Assembly: GCA_026874595.1 (NCBI GenBank) | Contig: CM049306.1 | Coordinates: 75,393,642-75,457,641 of the forward strand | Direction: 5' to 3' | Origin: Sipunculus nudus | Taxonomy: Eukaryota > Annelida > Sipuncula > Golfingiida > Sipunculidae | Length of the DNA: 64,000 nucleotides | Shown: positions 62,301 through 64,000 of the stretch, one piece after another | How positions within the stretch are numbered: the stretch's first letter is position 1 | How the letters are laid out: every line of letters starts with the position of its first letter | Notes under the pieces: model-generated | The model's input: the letters and a program-made list of their open reading frames with translations, nothing else | Told to the model about the DNA's origin: nothing | Database searches by the model: none | Position numbers and translations under genes: made by a program

Positions 62301-64000
62301 TACTAATGATTATTCATGAAGGGTATAGGTAACATTCAGTTTTATTGGTAGTTTGAAAATCAGTTTTGGTGAACAAGGATGGACATTCACTTTGAATACA
62401 ACACATAAAATATAAAAATGGTGTACAAACTCATGAGCAAAGTATTACTATACATATCATGATATAAAGTATCATTGCAGTCTTGGTTAACTTGTTCCCA
62501 TGGGAGACCATATCTTTATGATGTAATTTGCCCATACTTCTATCAGTGAAATGTTCTTTTGTTCACAGAAAGAGTAAAGAGAACACAGAAACTTCCCAGG
62601 ATGCACCAGAGGTGTCTAAGGACAAGTTTTATGATGTTAATGTGACTTCATTAAAGGATGCCTTTAAAGGAGAGGACAGTCAGGGGTTCTCTCTCCTGTC
62701 CACATTTGGTGTGGCTGCTCCACAAGGCAAGTACACTGAAACCTGTGTTATGAGACCACCTGTGGTACTTGCCAAAAGTGGTCTTAATTCTGTGGTGGTC
62801 TTGTTAGACAGGCCAGTTATAATCAGTTACAGGTGAATGTGTTTGGTTCATTGAAGGTTGGTCTTAATGGACATGTGGGCTTATCAAACAGGTGGTCTTT
62901 CAGACAGGCTCCACTGTATTCATGTAATCTTTCATGAAGTGTTCAAGGGCCTGTTTGGTGAGAAACAAAAATGTGGGGCGAACAGGCAAATTAAAAAAAA
63001 AATTACAGGTCAAGACACAGTAGTGGAAAATAATATCTTACCCAGAAAATATAAAAAAATTTGCTCCAGCTCTTGAAATGATGTATATGATCCATACAAA
63101 TTTAGTCCAATTTTCCATACCATTTAAAATTTGTGCCATTTTCTTTTGCAAAAAAATATTTTGATTCAAAGAAATAAATGTAGTGAATCGAGAAAACATT
63201 CTATAATACATAAAATTACTAAATCAGATTTGAACTGTGACAGCTGTATTTTACAAGACGTCACATATACCTAATTGATTTAATTGTATGAATGTAGGTT
63301 AAGACAGAATTAAATTAGTTCCTGAGAAGTCATGTTTAACGGTCATTATAACAACCCATCAGTTGTTTATTGCATTCATTGTCTTTTACACTTTCACCTT
63401 TTGAGGACAGTTAAGGGACTCCTTTGTTGTTTGATTGTGGAAAGTATCATTACTTTTTATTATAAGTCCGTGTATGACAGTACATACTATTGTATACCCA
63501 CAGTCTTTATGTCCGTCTGTCTGTTAAATTTTAGTGTCACCACAACAAATTACTAGGGAATTTGATGGATTTTCTTGAAACTCATCATAACTTCTAACCA
63601 ATAACGGGAGGTATTATGGTATACCGATGCTCCCTCCGTTCATCTGTTATCTGTGTCACTGTGATAACTTGCCAGGGATTTGATGGATTTTCACGAAACT
63701 CATCATAACTTCTAACCAATAGATCACCTCGCCCAGTTTTGATTATAGTCAAATTCCTTGCATTTTTTATGAGGTCAGAGGGCAAAAGGTGACTTTGTGG
63801 TGTTGCCTGAATAACTGATTAGGAATGATGGATTTAGATGAAATTCAACAGAAATATTGACCAATATAATATCTCAACTAAGTTCAGTTCCAGGCAAAAT
63901 AAAAAAAAAAAACTGTGGTGGTGCCCTGATGACTGACCAAAATTATGATGGATATTCATGAAACTCAAAATAATTGTTAACCAGTTTTATAAATAACCTG
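36514..64000 (+). CDS. NOL8: Nucleolar protein 8 (NOL8), 3' end outside window
   Basis: NOL8 is a nucleolar RNA-binding protein needed for rRNA processing and growth. Exons on the plus strand: 36481-36640 (coding from 36514), 37324-37386, 37791-37869, 42883-43099, 45011-46921, 47919-48008, 55197-55472, 56644-56728, 57399-57543, 61792-61884, 62569-about 62726/62730. Domains: an RRM at the N-terminus (KRVFLGGLPEGVTDEELQ, closing with KWKGRTLLIQEAKESF); then NKNWIVGKYGRVMPIMHL and DPSKF; a long acidic, Ser-rich lysine-dotted middle with the DTDEIIA-like motif twice; then RFRLRPEYEGKAGKK, GNDERFKVDQRFLESDSDEE and HYDPTKEDH. All appear in the same order in human NOL8 as I remember it. The start ATG 36514 has G at -3; the codons before it are open but have no ATG. 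Nearly every intron carries mobile elements. Confidence 0.95.
37018..37152. repeat. Short fold-back with 13-G run
   Basis: AAGGGGTATTGACAAAAGCC at the left matches, inverted, GGTTTTGTCCTATACCCAGT at the right. A run of 13 G lies at 37125-37137. In a NOL8 intron. Confidence 0.4.
37324..37386 (+). CDS. NOL8: NOL8 RRM middle exon
   Basis: Acceptor ttaacag and donor T|gtgagt. It encodes ENMVNTFAHMDIDITEESWK. The RNP1 position reads FAHMDI where human NOL8 has FAYINI, so RNP1 is degenerate in both. Confidence 0.85.
37791..37869 (+). CDS. NOL8: NOL8 RRM last exon
   Basis: Acceptor tttttcag and donor AA|gtaaga. It encodes YNKSKWKGRTLLIQEAKESF, a close match to the family's NKTKWKGGTLQIQLAKESF. Confidence 0.92.
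37967..39904. mobile_element. DNA transposon derivative, 1.94 kb with 36-bp TIRs
   Basis: Ends TATAGTCCGTTCCACCAA and its inverse, continuing through GTGACACTAGGTTTTTT with one mismatch. Located in the NOL8 intron after the RRM exons. Short ORFs inside match no transposase I know. The flanks are T/A-rich and the duplication could not be separated from the repeat. Confidence 0.7.
40609..41414 (+). mobile_element. Solo LTR, about 806 bp
   Basis: Starts TGTTACAGG and ends CCGTAACA, flanked on both sides by ATAT (40605-40608, 41415-41418). It contains a TATA box TATATAAA at 40885 with a plausible start near 40915. No internal retroelement sequence is present, so it is a recombination product. 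It lies in a NOL8 intron, same orientation as the gene by the TATA box. Confidence 0.68.
41588..42205. repeat. Bivalve-type CTGTCTGT repeat element
   Basis: Starts with a hairpin TGTCCCCCGC...GCGGGGGACA (41589-41617) and ends near AAGCAGGGGACATTAAATCC. Three to four internal units of about 160-190 bp share TCATGCATACC, TTCTGTCTGTCTG and ATAACTTTCCTAAATATTAT. Open frames through it are by-products. Confidence 0.65.
42883..43099 (+). CDS. NOL8: NOL8 exon with NKNWIVGKYGR block
   Basis: The acceptor catttgtag gives a phase-2 join to the RRM exon. After a basic stretch it encodes NKNWIVGKYGRVMPIMHL and KKDRRK, a conserved NOL8 block. No GT donor occurs between the last conserved codon and an in-frame TAA at 43109-43111. 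Instead ATATCTTTTT starts at 43100, resembling a minor-spliceosome AT donor. Confidence 0.85.
43307..44018. repeat. GTATCCCC-ended element in NOL8 intron
   Basis: TTGTATCCCCAGACAA at the left, followed by its own fold-back GGGGGATAC, and TTGTCTGGGGATAGATAC at the right. The inside has units with CTTGACCTTG and AAATATCTCAAG. The first seven bases are the same as in the Helentron-like family (TGTATCC). Confidence 0.6.
45011..46921 (+). CDS. NOL8: NOL8 large acidic central exon
   Basis: This 1.9-kb exon encodes MVKVDPSKFVHHLKNLEKL, LTWELTEDQREIVKLRKGEF, then a low-complexity acidic and serine-rich region with GDDED, ASDDDD and SGSASDDKEN blocks and two DTDEII/GTDEIIA motifs. It ends with a basic helix KKRLESVMQRTQENKSQKML. 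Such acid-rich tracts are usual in nucleolar proteins. An imperfect duplication of about 225 nt covers 45594-45715 and 45819-45940. The donor is GTG|gtaggt. The reading frame is open upstream to 44900, so the 5' border could differ. Confidence 0.92.
47347..47392. repeat. (AT)n microsatellite in NOL8 intron
   Basis: Uninterrupted alternating AT. Confidence 0.95.
47919..48008 (+). CDS. NOL8: NOL8 exon, acidic FDSDSEEE
   Basis: Acceptor aatttcag and donor GAG|gtataa. It encodes NKRIVFDSDSEEENLKASD, equivalent to the IIFGSDSE block of vertebrate NOL8. A 103-bp MITE begins 20 bases after the donor. Confidence 0.88.
48029..48131. mobile_element. pogo/Tigger-type MITE, 103 bp
   Basis: CAGTGAAACCTGTG at the left, TTCAACTG at the right, TA on both sides. 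It shares an aaaagtggtcttaatt stretch with the MITE at 62734. Confidence 0.7.
50280..52581 (-). mobile_element. Helentron-like element, copy C, nested in E
   Basis: Ends as in copies A and D: ACTAGAATACGGG with hairpin at the left and GGCGGATACA at the right. The interior holds about six 280-bp double units (type-1 palindromes near 50705, 50988, 51268, 51548, 51828, 52106). The flanks rejoin to the sequence found uninterrupted three or more times in E's own array (actcaaattattcc at 52.88, 53.22, 53.57, 53.90 kb), showing a precise insertion without duplication. Confidence 0.82.
52582..54060. repeat. Tandem array, unit about 340 bp, palindromic core
   Basis: The block GGTGGCGCCACCTGGAGGTC recurs near 52671, 53008, 53347 and 53687, with a last diverged unit near 54032 and an earlier one at 50097 across copy C. 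Each unit also has GTGAAATTTGAAACTGAAGG and TCCTAAGATATTTGGTAACA. Confidence 0.85.
55197..55472 (+). CDS. NOL8: NOL8 exon, FDSDSSD and RFRLRPEYEGKAGKK
   Basis: Acceptor tatccag and donor AAG|gtgagc, phase 0 on both sides. It encodes an S/D/E-rich stretch, then LFDSDSSDMSDSEDQDRFRL and RPEYEGKAGKK, matching the vertebrate NOL8 C-terminal region. The nested Helentron block ends 128 bases upstream of this exon. Confidence 0.92.
56431..56594. mobile_element. pogo/Tigger-type MITE, 164 bp
   Basis: CAGTAAAACATC at the left and GAGGTTCACTG at the right, flanked by TA. It ends 49 bases before a NOL8 exon. Confidence 0.65.
56644..56728 (+). CDS. NOL8: NOL8 exon, GNDERFKVDQRFLESDSDEE
   Basis: Acceptor atcttttag and donor GAAG|gtgagc. 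It encodes LMQLQARYGNDERFKVDQRF and LESDSDEE, one of the best conserved NOL8 segments. Confidence 0.93.
57399..57543 (+). CDS. NOL8: NOL8 exon with tandem acceptor
   Basis: Encodes DVEEESKPVTGEDLDASAAE and LQILDDVIGQ then KKKTAKTFK. The acceptor is cacagcag, so an alanine can be included or skipped. The donor AA|gtaagt is strong; 120 bases later the 60-bp array starts. Confidence 0.88.
57661..61371 (+). repeat. Minisatellite of about 62 units of 60 bp in a NOL8 intron
   Basis: Units begin GGGTTTACACTATCACAGGG and differ mainly at two sites: tcAaca/tcGgca-type A or G at unit position 24, and gtcAaaat versus gtcGaaat near the end. Eight neighbouring units (59761-60240) all carry the gtcgaaat form, which is otherwise seen only at 57721. 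There is one single-base deletion (about 60533) and one C-to-A change giving a stop (about 59151). Because 60 is a multiple of three, one frame stays open for hundreds of codons, but this is intron. Confidence 0.95.
61792..61884 (+). CDS. NOL8: NOL8 exon, HYDPTKEDH motif
   Basis: Acceptor gattgtag and donor AA|gtaaga. It encodes DVSALHYDPTKEDHQQFEVQ and a KKKKKNK basic tail, matching the vertebrate IIHYDPTKQDH block. Confidence 0.93.
62569..62726 (+). CDS. NOL8: NOL8 last visible exon
   Basis: The acceptor gttcacag gives a phase-2 join. It encodes VSKDKFYDVNVTSLKDAFKG and GFSLLSTFGVAAPQ, matching the family's VSKEMYYNIAMDLKEIF. The donor is either AAG|GCAAGT at 62727 (a good GC-AG type) or AA|GTACAC at 62731. 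A MITE begins at 62734, so the insertion touches the splice site. Remaining C-terminal exons lie past the window. Confidence 0.85.
62734..62916. mobile_element. pogo/Tigger-type MITE at a NOL8 splice donor
   Basis: CACTGAAACCTGTG at the left and GGCTCCACTG at the right, with TA at 62732-62733 and 62917-62918. The left TA lies inside the donor region of the preceding exon. Confidence 0.72.
63560..64000. repeat. Array with ATGGATTTTC-GAAACTC units
   Basis: GATGGATTTTCTTGAAACTC-type blocks recur near 63562, 63680, 63826 and 63948, with CATAACTTCTAACCAATA in the first two. Runs past the window edge. Confidence 0.6.

Overview
This is a stretch of animal nuclear DNA, AT-rich and packed with transposon debris, most probably from a bivalve mollusc. 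The exons are short and bounded by GT-AG introns, and the gene content is metazoan. The repeats are of a kind common in bivalves: Helentron-like arrays with a GGTGGCGCCACC core, GTATCCCC-ended arrays and CTGTCTGT-rich elements. Nothing bacterial or organellar was seen. The species call is an inference.

Two host genes are supported, arranged head to head. On the minus strand (9293-18608) lies a CENP-P gene, a subunit of the inner-kinetochore CENP-O/P/Q/U complex, split into at least seven coding exons. On the plus strand (36514 to beyond the right edge) lies NOL8, a nucleolar RNA-binding protein of ribosome biogenesis. It has an N-terminal RRM, a very acidic 1.9-kb central exon and conserved C-terminal blocks; its last exons are outside the window. 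From memory, CENPP and NOL8 are also divergent neighbours in human, so this looks like ancient microsynteny. A likely NOL8 5' exon and promoter (TATA-like box, ETS-type ACTTCCGG, splice donor) sits at 34722-34783.

Layout: 1-9.2 kb has no recognised gene, only microsatellites, repeat arrays and a MITE. 9.3-18.6 kb is CENP-P with MITEs in its introns. 18.6-34.7 kb is transposon-rich spacer: a Ty3/Gypsy pol relic split by a Helentron-like element, a 4.2-kb Helentron-like element holding another, an inverted repeat pair, and a hAT-like MITE with an 8-bp duplication. 34.7-64 kb is NOL8, whose introns hold a tRNA-type SINE, a 1.94-kb TIR element, a solo LTR, pogo/Tigger-type MITEs, a three-level nest of Helentron-like elements (48645-55068) and a 3.7-kb array of about 62 copies of a 60-bp unit.

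The most notable signals are: (i) Helentron-like elements inserted between two T residues, proven for several by empty sites inside the window; (ii) their internal arrays, with a perfect palindrome roughly every 130-150 bp; (iii) a possible minor-spliceosome intron in NOL8; (iv) two related MITEs directly beside NOL8 splice donors; and (v) the 60-bp array, each unit of which carries splice-site-like motifs.
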